A stretch of DNA of 10,724 nucleotides from an uncultured Candidatus Nitrosopelagicus sp. (lineage in GTDB: Archaea > Thermoproteota > Nitrososphaeria > Nitrososphaerales > Nitrosopumilaceae): contig CALBOT010000058.1 of the NCBI GenBank assembly GCA_937896695.1, positions 1 through 10,724 of the forward strand, written 5' to 3'. Positions 1-7,050 of the stretch are shown in pieces. A program made the translations under genes and the position numbers. Below the pieces are notes generated by a model that had not been told where the DNA came from, ran no database searches, and worked only from the letters and a program-made list of their open reading frames with translations. Positions within the stretch are counted from its first letter, which is position 1, and the number at the start of each line of letters is the position of its first letter.

Positions 1-383
1 AAAGACATCCATTTCCAGGACCAGGATTATCTGTACGAATCATGGGAGAGATTACTCCTTCAAAATTAGCAATATGTAGAAAAGCAAGTAAAATTGTTGA
101 AGAGGAGTTGTGGGATGCAGGAGTTTATGATAAAGTATGGCAGGCATATGCAGCAGTCGGAGATGATAAAGCAGTAGGAGTCGTGGGAGACGAACGAAAG
201 TATGGACGAATTGTTACAGTTAGGGTTGTAGATTCAATTGATGCAATGACTGCAGATTGGACTAGACTTCCAAATGAAATTTTAGAAAAAATTAGTAACA
301 GAATAACCAATGAAATTGAAGAAGTAACATGGGTTTCTTATGTGATTTCAAGTAAGCCGCCTGCTACCATTGAACCTCAATAA
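1..383 (+). CDS. guaA: GMP synthase (glutamine-hydrolysing), C-terminal part (5' end outside window)
   Basis: This is the last 126 residues of GMP synthase, which converts XMP to GMP with ATP and an amide nitrogen in the cytoplasm. The reading frame is open from base 3, so the ATG at base 42 is internal and not the start. The visible part is the C-terminal GMP-synthase domain. It begins with RHPFPGPGLSVRIMGE, a family hallmark next to the active site, and continues with GVVGDERKYG, the SIDAMTADWTRLP segment, ISNRITNEI and the near-terminal ISSKPPATIE. The end is typical of the family and intact (TAA at 381-383). Some archaea carry the glutaminase and synthetase as separate proteins; the window cannot show which form this is. 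The gene meets the minus-strand ROK kinase tail to tail with one base between stop codons, so its transcript must end inside that gene. Confidence 0.96.
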   Translation, partial: RHPFPGPGLSVRIMGEITPSKLAICRKASKIVEEELWDAGVYDKVWQAYAAVGDDKAVGVVGDERKYGRIVTVRVVDSIDAMTADWTRLPNEILEKISNRITNEIEEVTWVSYVISSKPPATIEPQ

Positions 384-384
384 A

Positions 385-1254
385 TTATAACATACAGGCA
401 CCAAAAACACCTGCCGAATCACCAAGCTCATTTTTGACAATCGGCGTATCAACAATATCACTAAATACTTTTTCATAAACAGTATTTTTTCCTTCATTAT
501 AAAGAAAATTAATGTTAGAAACTCCACCTCCAAGAACTATCATATCTGGATCTAAAATATCAATAACATTAGCCAAAGATGAACCAAAATCATCAAGAAA
601 TGAGTTCTTCCAATTAGAAAAATTTGGATTATCCGGATTTTTGATAATTTCAGATAAAGATTGGTTTTGACCAGTCATCTTAGACCATTTTTTCTCTAAT
701 GCAGGACCACTGATGTATGTCTCAACACATCCTTTGTTTCCACAATAGCAAGTATTTCCACCTGTATGAAGACAATGATGACCCCATTCACCTGCAATGT
801 TTGTTCGTCCACAATAAATTTCTCCATTCATAATTATGCCACCACCAACCCCGGTACCCATTATTACACCAAATACAAGATTTGAATTCTTTCCTGCACC
901 CAATTTTGCTTCGGCTAATGCAAAACAATTTGCATCATTTTCAATTGTTACATTACAGTTTAAGATGTTCTTTAGATCATTTTGTAGATCTTTTCCAATT
1001 AGACATTGTGTATTGCTATTTTTTATTAAACCGGAGTTTAGAGATAATGCACCTGGAGTGCAGACACCTATGGAAGTTTTATCATTAGATTCATGGAAAA
1101 GTTCAAGGACTAAGTTTTTGATTGATTCTAAGATGGAATTGTAACCCTCTTCTTGATTTGTCGGTATACGTTTTCGTGTTATTGTTTTATAATTTTCATC
1201 AGTAAGTATGCCTTCAATTTTTGTTCCACCTAGATCAATGCCAATTCTATTCAT
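385..1254 (-). CDS. ROK-family sugar kinase (glucokinase/fructokinase/amino-sugar kinase type)
   Basis: This 289-residue cytoplasmic protein is a complete ROK-family member, about the usual length (near 300) for a kinase without a DNA-binding domain. Visible motifs in order: the N-terminal phosphate-binding loop DLGGTKIEG (residues 7-15), ENDANC (105-110) with the predicted catalytic base D107, the glycine-rich GTGVGGGI (133-140), GEWGHH (155-160) with the sugar-contacting glutamate and zinc-ligand histidine, the zinc motif CYCGNKGCVE (169-178), LDPDMIVLGGGVS (234-246) and GDSAGVFGA (278-286). It should phosphorylate a hexose or N-acetylhexosamine with ATP; the exact sugar cannot be read from the sequence. 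The ATG at 1254 directly precedes the first beta strand and the phosphate loop, so the start is secure. It lies 98 bases downstream of the S-layer gene on the same strand but has a TATA-like element of its own. A chemolithoautotroph has little obvious need for sugar uptake, so recycling or supply of glycan sugars is plausible but inferred. Confidence 0.93.
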   Translation of the reverse strand: MNRIGIDLGGTKIEGILTDENYKTITRKRIPTNQEEGYNSILESIKNLVLELFHESNDKTSIGVCTPGALSLNSGLIKNSNTQCLIGKDLQNDLKNILNCNVTIENDANCFALAEAKLGAGKNSNLVFGVIMGTGVGGGIIMNGEIYCGRTNIAGEWGHHCLHTGGNTCYCGNKGCVETYISGPALEKKWSKMTGQNQSLSEIIKNPDNPNFSNWKNSFLDDFGSSLANVIDILDPDMIVLGGGVSNINFLYNEGKNTVYEKVFSDIVDTPIVKNELGDSAGVFGACML

Positions 1255-1287
1255 GATAAATGAAGAATCTGGTGTGCTTTGAATTTG

Positions 1288-1294
1288 TCTATAA
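1288..1294 (-). promoter_or_regulatory. Probable TATA box of the ROK kinase gene
   Basis: On the minus strand this reads TTATAGA, about 37 bases upstream of the ATG at 1254. If transcription starts about 25 bases downstream of the box, the leader would be about a dozen bases. No Shine-Dalgarno-like sequence is seen before the ATG. The match is only moderate, and the gene may also receive read-through from the S-layer gene. Confidence 0.45.
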
Positions 1295-1313
1295 CTTTCG
1301 TTAAGAGGTGTTC

Positions 1314-1334
1314 AAAAAAAAGAAAAAAAGGAAA
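1314..1334 (-). terminator. Oligo-T terminator of the S-layer gene
   Basis: Beginning about 18 bases after the S-layer stop codon, the minus strand runs through T3, T7 and T8 tracts separated by CC and C. Archaeal RNA polymerase terminates at such U-rich runs without needing a hairpin, so this is a strong candidate for the 3' end of a very abundant transcript. It lies upstream of the kinase TATA-like box and would separate the two genes. Confidence 0.75.
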
Positions 1335-1352
1335 GTTTGATGTCTAATTACC

Positions 1353-4300
1353 TTATACGACTCGGATGCTTACTGATACTGTATCAGATAGAGCAGTTGG
1401 ATTATCTACGCTCTCCCATACAAAGACAGTTGCTTCGTATGAACCAGAGGTTGATGGTATCCATGACAATGCTGGGCTGAATGATTGTCCAGCAGCCAGT
1501 TGACCAGTAATCCATGCTAGTGAGACAGTTACTCCATTGCTATCCTGAACCTGTACTAAGTATGCGAATGATTGATCTCTATCCTGACCGTTTACCAAGT
1601 CTGCTTCAATCTGTACTTGTTGATCTACTGATACCTCACTTAGTGAGTTACCGAATGAATCAACTACTCTTGCGTTTGCTGCTGGAGCGCGCTCAAGAGG
1701 AGGTACGACTGTGCCGATTATGGCTGTGCCAGTGATATCGAGGTCATCGCTTCTAGTATATGGATCTGGAAGTGTATTATCCTCATATTCTGCGGTGATT
1801 GTGTCACCTTCTGCGACTCTGAGTCTGTGACCAGATGATTCGTCGTCTGCTGTAAAGGATACAGTTCCTTCGAATATTCCGGTTGCCTCATTTGTCTCAG
1901 TGATCATTAAGGAAATACCGCCTGCGTCAGAATCTGACCAGACGTCAATTTCAAAGTTGTCCACGTTTTCTGGATCCCAGTTCATGTCTGGGTCGACTAC
2001 TCTTACTACACCATTACCGCCTGCAGGATAGCTTGATTCAAGCCATTGAACTTCACCTACGTTCCATCTGATTAATGCAGAACCGACAACTACCTCATCC
2101 TCGTTGTACTCGTATGAGACTGTGATTCCGTCATCATCTTCGGATTTAATTATACCATTGGTTGGTCCAGTACCACTTGCAGATGAAACACCTGTAACAT
2201 CATAACCGTTACTGTCACCAGTTGCTGGGTCACCGTCTGCATCGTGGGAGAATCCTTTGAGGATTACTTCACCACTGAAGATTCCAGTGTCAGTTCCAGT
2301 CTCTGCTAACTGATAGCTAGTGAGTTTCTGGGATCTGGTTTGTACGATTAATGGGTCGTCATCAGTATCACCAATCATGTCAACGAGTCCGCTGTCAAAG
2401 TTGTGATCTGGTGCGACAATAGTTACATAGATTTTATCAGTCCATGTGTATACTTTTTGGTCCATTTCGATGGTTGCACCGAAGTTAGATGTGTAAATTT
2501 CTAGTTCAATGTCTGTGTACTCTTCACCAACATAGTCTGCGCCAGCTGGGGCCCAGTCTGTGTATTCAAGTTCGATGAGTTCACCTCTGTCGAGAGTTTC
2601 ACCACCAAGTTCTGATGGTACTTCGATAACAATCTGGAAGATTCCAGTAGAGTCACCTGTCTCTCTGAAGTCAGATGGTTCTGGGTCAAAGGATGATGCT
2701 GAACCGCCAGCGTTACCCATTGTAAGGTCTGCTGCGTCAGAGTCCCACTCGATTAGATCGAGGTCCCATGTTTCTGCTTCGTCAGATTCTAAGTCAAGAT
2801 CTGGTTCAATCAAGGTCATGATAATATCACTTCCAATGATGTAAACAGACTTGTCAGTTTGAATTACACCGTTTCTTAAGTCAAATGTTGCTGAATCGTA
2901 AGCTACTGCTGAGTTACCAGATGCATCGTTTTGATCAGTATACTCTACTGTGATAACGTCTCCTTGTAGGATACAGTAATCACCAGTTGAGGCTGCTGTT
3001 GAGAATCTGGTTGTTTCAGCGTTGACAGAGGATGTTGATCCATCTTCCTGGGTATCACCGTTTAGAGGTGTCCAGTTGTCAGTCTTTGAAGAACAATCTG
3101 TGCTTGCAGGACCGTCAGTGTATCTGACTGTCATGTCAAGTTCGAATACACCAGAATCTGGAGCAGTCTCGAGGATTGGTCCAAGTTCAGGAGTTCCGTC
3201 ATTGGCGGAGTTCTGTGAAACTACGGTTGAGCCAGTGTGGATTACACCATTTTGTGCTGTATCACCACCTGCAGTTGCGAGTACTACACTATCAGAGCCT
3301 CTTGCAACGTAGATCTTTAGAGGTCCACGGTTTGAGGATGTTGTTGTATTCTCTGCAATTTGGTCTTCACCGCTTGCTGATACGTCGTAATCTGGGTCAT
3401 CTACGCGAATGTGTATGGTCAAGTCACCGTTTCCGAGTGTCTCGGTTGAGGCGTCAAGAGCAGATGTAATTCCACCACTGTGTATTGGGAATAATGCTCT
3501 GCCGTTAGGGGTTCCTTTAGAAGATTCAGTGGAGAAGTCTCCAATTGTTCCAAATGGAACTGGATAGACTGTTCTGTCTAATGAAACTGATCCAGTGTTT
3601 CCTCTAATTCCTGCGCCATCACCTACTTCGATGATTTCTCCAGATGCGTCTCTGTAATCTACATAATTAACTTCAATGTCAGTACCCATGGTTGCTGAAA
3701 CTGTACCAGTTCCGGAGGAACGTGCACAGTATTCTGCTGGAACTTGGAAGTCACCTACGAAGACACCAGTGTTTTTACCGGTCTCTACTAAAGTGAATCC
3801 AGATTCTGCTAAACCGTCAACTCCGACTACTGCAGTACTACATGTAGTACTGTTGTTAGTGGAAGATGATTCTAACCAGAGTTCATCATCAAAGGTGATA
3901 TCTAACAATCTTGCGTTAGGGTCATCTATGGAGTTTTTACCATAGCCGGATTTACCGACCATGTCTTCTGCATAGTCACCACCTGTATTTACAACAGTGT
4001 AAATGTTGATGATATCTGGGTTAACGTTTAGGTCTGCGTCAGTTAATGTAATAACTACAGTGTCTGCTTCTTTGTAACTGTCATTGTCAAATTCAACTAC
4101 ACCTGAGTGTGTTGGTGCTGCTAATTGGTCTCCTACTTGTGTCTCAACACCATCTGCTCCCATATCCAAATAGTTGACACGGATTTCATCCTCATCAGTC
4201 ATGTCCTGGTGGACAATGATTCGGTTTTCTTCCCAGTCATTCTTTGTGTTGTTGTATGTGGAGGTTTGGTTGACGTTCAATTGATTGAGCATGGTAAAGT

Positions 4301-6725
4301 CGACTTCGGTCTTCATTACACCGGAGTTAACTGCATTCTCTTTTGATTCGAATCGCCAGATTGAGTTCATGTGTCTATCGGCTTGTTCCACACCGTCATT
4401 TGATTGACCGTATGTAACAAAGTCCATAGTTAATGGGTATGATGTACCAGCTTTTAATGTATCACCACCTGATCCGCTAATCAAATTGAGTTCTACGTTA
4501 ACACGTAGAGCATCGGTTCCAGTTAATGGACCAAATCCTTGGAGTTTATCTCCAGGAGCATTGATTAATGTTGTGCCTACTAAGCCGGTGTTATAACGAG
4601 CTTCAGTACATGATCCTGCAGTGCTTGCAGTATCTGATGCTGCTGCACAACCACTACTTAATGTTGAATCACCAATGGTGAAGTTCAAGTAATAGTTCAT
4701 GTCGTTTTTACCGCCGTTGAATGCACGGAAATCATAGTTGATGTATGTATAAGCTGCAGTGCCGTTAGCACCAGATATCAAGTCTTTAAGATCATTAACG
4801 GTTGTACCGTCATAAACAAATTCAAGTCTATCATCAGAAGCAATTGTTATTGCTGCGGTTGCAGCTTCAACAGTAATTACTGCTCTCTCACTGTATTTTT
4901 CATAACAGGATAGATATGATGCTGCAGTTCCTGCTGCACCGTAATCAGAGCTACATTGTGTATCGTTGATTGCTTGATCAATTGTAGCAGCTCCTCCGGC
5001 CACATCATCATCGTAAATGCTGAGTGTGTCCAAAGTTGTCAATGTGATTGGAGATCCAATCTTGATTGCTGGAACAATAGTTTTGTTATCTTTAATCTTC
5101 ATTTGGTTCTTAGTTCTTGCGTCGAGGTTCATGTCCTCATCATCTAATAGAATTTGTACAAGTTCACCAGAGTTCCATTCAGATCCGATACCGCCTTTAT
5201 AGTCGGTATTGAATGTGATTGATCCCCATGATGGCATGTGGAGTACAGAGTACTCTGCATCATCAAGCCAGAATACGGCTTGTGTACCTCTATCAGCTGC
5301 TGGATTAATGTACATGTTTGTTTTCAAACTGTCATCCCAGTTGGTGAATGTACCAGTGTTTGCACCGGTTTCAGTAAATGTTACTGCTTGATCTGCAGAG
5401 TTAATGTCTGCAGAACTACATAAACCAGATGAACAAGAAACTACTTGATCACCGTTGTCCTGGAAGTATAGTACACTAGTGGATGCATCCTCAGGACCAT
5501 TTACATCAATTTTCATGATACCACCGTCATTGAACCCGAAGGTTGATGAACCGGTGAAAGAGTCAAATGATGTTACACCAGCTGTTGCTGATGAATCATT
5601 ATCTCCGTTCTCATCGAATAATTGATAGAAAATGGTTGCGTTGGTTGGAAGTGTTCCGAATGTCCAACTGTCTTCGTCAGTTGGGTCTAGGTTTAATTCA
5701 TTGTTATAGAGTGTAACTCCAATTTCATGATTTAGACCGTAGTGATCTTTGTCAAATACTAGACCTTTGATTTTGTTACCTTCGGTATCAAATCCTTTTG
5801 GTCTGTCATAAGTCAAAGAGATTGTTTCATCGGTTCCACCTCTTTCATAAACTAAGTCATATGATTGATATCTTGTAAAGTCGTACAATTGGATAAATGG
5901 CCATAGGTTTGGACCTAGGGCAATGTTACCATAGTAATCAGTTGTTGTACCATTAGATAATGCACGTGCTTCTCTTACAACATTGTTGATAGCTTGATCA
6001 GATGCGTTAACACCTGTTGCTAGTGCAGATGATCCGCTTCCGGATTGTGCACCAATGTGTACATGTGAAGATGCATTAAGGTATGCGAGTGGGTCACCAC
6101 CAGTAGTTATTGAAGAACCACATTCATTTGTGATTCCAGTACCCTGTGTGTAACTACTTTGAGTAGCTGCACCAATGGTAGTTCTAACACCACCTGCTCC
6201 GTCAGCTTGACCTGTACCGGTGTTAGCTGAGGCATTTCCTAGTTGGAATGGAATTGCAACACCACGTGATTCTGAAGGAACCAATGATGCGACTGATGAG
6301 TTGTTTGGTCCATACTCTAGTGGAGTATTGCTTTTACACCAACGACCATAGTCTGCGCCTCTTCCATCTTCAACTTCTGCATAGTTTTTGTCGATTGTTG
6401 TTGCTTTCTTGCCATCAGCAATATATGCATACCAAGAACCGTCAACACCTTGTGCCATGATAACTTTCTTACCGTCAATTGTAACGTCAGGCATACCGTA
6501 TGCCTCATCCAGTCTGTTGATAGCTGGATCAGTAACTACGATTTCTAATACCTGACCGCCGTAGAATTTACTTCCACCGGCGTCTTCGACTGATACCCAC
6601 AAGTATTGGTTAGCTGCCTCTGCTTCTGGCATGAAGGTCATGCTGAAGCCCATGGCAGATGTCCAAGTGAGCATAATAGTCATTAAGGTTAGACTAGTTA
6701 TTTTTCGTCCTAATTCTTTATTCAT
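1353..6725 (-). CDS. S-layer protein, giant secreted Ig-repeat glycoprotein (Nitrosopumilus type)
   Basis: This 1790-residue protein very likely forms the crystalline surface layer of the cell. Residues 1-38 are a signal peptide: basic start (NKELGRK), hydrophobic core about 10-31, and AEAA before the mature N-terminus near 38/39. The mature part is acidic, rich in Asp, Thr, Ser and Gly, and built of beta-sandwich-like units. These carry an acidic strand of the form D-x-D-x-N (about 526, 892, 1106, 1306, 1438, 1577) followed by ETGxxTGxF motifs (452, 981, 1186, 1355, 1475, 1610). Residues about 150-250 are low in complexity. A short proline-containing linker (1673-1683) leads to a final Ig-like domain (about 1685-1790). 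No transmembrane helix is seen at the C-terminus. There are 12 cysteines and 19 N-x-S/T sequons, all before residue 1252. From memory the N. maritimus S-layer protein is of similar size. Its codon use looks richer in C and G than its neighbours, as expected for very high expression. The ATG fits the signal peptide and the TATA spacing. Confidence 0.93.
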   Translation of the reverse strand: MNKELGRKITSLTLMTIMLTWTSAMGFSMTFMPEAEAANQYLWVSVEDAGGSKFYGGQVLEIVVTDPAINRLDEAYGMPDVTIDGKKVIMAQGVDGSWYAYIADGKKATTIDKNYAEVEDGRGADYGRWCKSNTPLEYGPNNSSVASLVPSESRGVAIPFQLGNASANTGTGQADGAGGVRTTIGAATQSSYTQGTGITNECGSSITTGGDPLAYLNASSHVHIGAQSGSGSSALATGVNASDQAINNVVREARALSNGTTTDYYGNIALGPNLWPFIQLYDFTRYQSYDLVYERGGTDETISLTYDRPKGFDTEGNKIKGLVFDKDHYGLNHEIGVTLYNNELNLDPTDEDSWTFGTLPTNATIFYQLFDENGDNDSSATAGVTSFDSFTGSSTFGFNDGGIMKIDVNGPEDASTSVLYFQDNGDQVVSCSSGLCSSADINSADQAVTFTETGANTGTFTNWDDSLKTNMYINPAADRGTQAVFWLDDAEYSVLHMPSWGSITFNTDYKGGIGSEWNSGELVQILLDDEDMNLDARTKNQMKIKDNKTIVPAIKIGSPITLTTLDTLSIYDDDVAGGAATIDQAINDTQCSSDYGAAGTAASYLSCYEKYSERAVITVEAATAAITIASDDRLEFVYDGTTVNDLKDLISGANGTAAYTYINYDFRAFNGGKNDMNYYLNFTIGDSTLSSGCAAASDTASTAGSCTEARYNTGLVGTTLINAPGDKLQGFGPLTGTDALRVNVELNLISGSGGDTLKAGTSYPLTMDFVTYGQSNDGVEQADRHMNSIWRFESKENAVNSGVMKTEVDFTMLNQLNVNQTSTYNNTKNDWEENRIIVHQDMTDEDEIRVNYLDMGADGVETQVGDQLAAPTHSGVVEFDNDSYKEADTVVITLTDADLNVNPDIINIYTVVNTGGDYAEDMVGKSGYGKNSIDDPNARLLDITFDDELWLESSSTNNSTTCSTAVVGVDGLAESGFTLVETGKNTGVFVGDFQVPAEYCARSSGTGTVSATMGTDIEVNYVDYRDASGEIIEVGDGAGIRGNTGSVSLDRTVYPVPFGTIGDFSTESSKGTPNGRALFPIHSGGITSALDASTETLGNGDLTIHIRVDDPDYDVSASGEDQIAENTTTSSNRGPLKIYVARGSDSVVLATAGGDTAQNGVIHTGSTVVSQNSANDGTPELGPILETAPDSGVFELDMTVRYTDGPASTDCSSKTDNWTPLNGDTQEDGSTSSVNAETTRFSTAASTGDYCILQGDVITVEYTDQNDASGNSAVAYDSATFDLRNGVIQTDKSVYIIGSDIIMTLIEPDLDLESDEAETWDLDLIEWDSDAADLTMGNAGGSASSFDPEPSDFRETGDSTGIFQIVIEVPSELGGETLDRGELIELEYTDWAPAGADYVGEEYTDIELEIYTSNFGATIEMDQKVYTWTDKIYVTIVAPDHNFDSGLVDMIGDTDDDPLIVQTRSQKLTSYQLAETGTDTGIFSGEVILKGFSHDADGDPATGDSNGYDVTGVSSASGTGPTNGIIKSEDDDGITVSYEYNEDEVVVGSALIRWNVGEVQWLESSYPAGGNGVVRVVDPDMNWDPENVDNFEIDVWSDSDAGGISLMITETNEATGIFEGTVSFTADDESSGHRLRVAEGDTITAEYEDNTLPDPYTRSDDLDITGTAIIGTVVPPLERAPAANARVVDSFGNSLSEVSVDQQVQIEADLVNGQDRDQSFAYLVQVQDSNGVTVSLAWITGQLAAGQSFSPALSWIPSTSGSYEATVFVWESVDNPTALSDTVSVSIRVV
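1872..5372 (-). repeat. ETGxxTGxF motif repeats within the S-layer protein
   Basis: Six copies of a nine-residue signature occur in the S-layer reading frame: ETGANTGTF (452-460), ETGKNTGVF (981-989), ETAPDSGVF (1186-1194), ETGDSTGIF (1355-1363), ETGTDTGIF (1475-1483) and ETNEATGIF (1610-1618). The last four are 120-169 residues apart, and each is preceded by an acidic D-x-D-x-N-like strand about 35-80 residues before it. This looks like a tandemly duplicated Ig-like domain, diverged at DNA level but keeping a turn motif. The acidic strands resemble cation-binding loops, though no specific calcium motif can be proven by eye. Confidence 0.8.
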
Positions 6726-6728
6726 GTT

Positions 6729-6848
6729 ATTACAATTTGGTCAAAATTTTGGTATTTAACCTTAATGAACGAATTACACATTTTTGATCTATTTTTTCAA
6801 AGAATTACAATATTCCATGTTTAGGACTTTGATAAAAACTGTGTAATT
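6729..6848. promoter_or_regulatory. Repeated AATTACA elements in the S-layer upstream region
   Basis: GAATTACA occurs at 6771-6778 and again at 6802-6809, exactly 31 bases (about three helical turns) apart. The first copy extends to AATTACACA (6772-6780) and is matched by a perfect nine-base inverted copy TGTGTAATT (6840-6848). A shorter copy ATTACAA lies at 6729-6735, between the TATA box and the start codon. The elements lie on both sides of the TATA box, a suitable place for activator or repressor sites. The DNA is AT-rich, so chance cannot be excluded. Confidence 0.4.
6753..6759 (-). promoter_or_regulatory. TATA box of the S-layer gene
   Basis: The minus strand reads GGTTAAATACC around this site, with the core TTAAATA centred 31 bases upstream of the S-layer ATG. 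The purines AAGG directly upstream could serve as the BRE. A start about 25 bases downstream gives a leader of only about five bases, so the mRNA is probably nearly leaderless, as is common in this phylum. The 10-base palindrome CAAAATTTTG (6742-6751) lies between the box and the expected start site and could bind a repressor or simply ease melting. Confidence 0.7.
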
Positions 6849-6921
6849 TCCTGTGAGCATTAGGCGTAAAAAATCGTTGAAATAATGAATAATTGATAAG
6901 TCCTCAGCGGATCTTATATCC

Positions 6922-6940
6922 AAAAATCACTCAAATGAGT
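6922..6940 (-). terminator. Probable terminator downstream of the thermosome gene
   Basis: On the minus strand a small hairpin ACTC-ATTT-GAGT (6929-6940) is followed by GA and five T residues (6922-6926). It lies about 120 bases after the thermosome stop codon, directly beyond the long inverted repeat at 6944-7050. Archaeal termination needs mainly the T run; the hairpin is weak. A shorter T run at 7050-7056, next to the stop codon, is an alternative or additional site. Confidence 0.45.
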
Positions 6941-6943
6941 CAT

Positions 6944-7050
6944 GAAAGGCGGTTCACATAGCAAACTACAAAATTTTTGTCGTCATAGCCAACTCTTTAC
7001 AAGAAATGTCATTTGTATGTAGAATTTTTTATTGCTAGAACCGCTTTTTC
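6944..7050 (-). other. Long imperfect hairpin behind the thermosome gene, candidate structured RNA element
   Basis: The two ends form an extended inverted repeat: GAAA (6944-6947) with TTTC (7047-7050), GCGGTTC (6949-6955) with GAACCGC (7038-7044), TAGCAA (6959-6964) with TTGCTA (7032-7037), and CTACA (6966-6970) with TGTAG (7018-7022). That makes 22 base pairs interrupted by small loops and one larger asymmetric loop. The interior can form a further stem using TACAA and TTGTA. As part of the thermosome transcript it would be a folded 3' untranslated element starting six bases after the stop codon. It could be a 3'-end stabiliser, part of termination, or a small RNA. It does not match a tRNA or a C/D box RNA that I recognise. 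Confidence 0.5.

Noticed and set aside
42..383. Small stand-alone protein of 113 residues starting at the ATG at 42
   Set aside because: The frame is open upstream to base 3 and encodes the GMP-synthase hallmark RHPFPGPG there, so the ATG is internal to guaA.
836..1144. Plus-strand open frame of 102 residues opposite the ROK kinase
   Set aside because: It lies fully antisense to a gene with all ROK motifs intact, shows no recognisable domain, and has no promoter of its own.
2560..3945. Several plus-strand open frames of about 90-97 residues opposite the S-layer gene
   Set aside because: Their serine- and proline-rich translations are the expected reverse of a gene rich in Asp, Thr and Gly codons; none has a TATA box or recognisable domain.
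6317..6508. Minus-strand frame of 63 residues inside the S-layer gene in another frame
   Set aside because: It is contained in the S-layer coding region, just after the signal peptide, with no sign of independent expression.
6911..6920. A second promoter at the TATATCC sequence in the thermosome/S-layer intergenic region
   Set aside because: The box would give a leader of about 165 bases or an orphan transcript; a nearer and better-spaced TATA box explains the S-layer gene, so evidence is insufficient.
6944..7050. A small transposon-like element (MITE) bounded by inverted repeats
   Set aside because: No target-site duplication is visible at the borders, no second copy is present in the window, and the position directly after a stop codon suits a transcript structure better.
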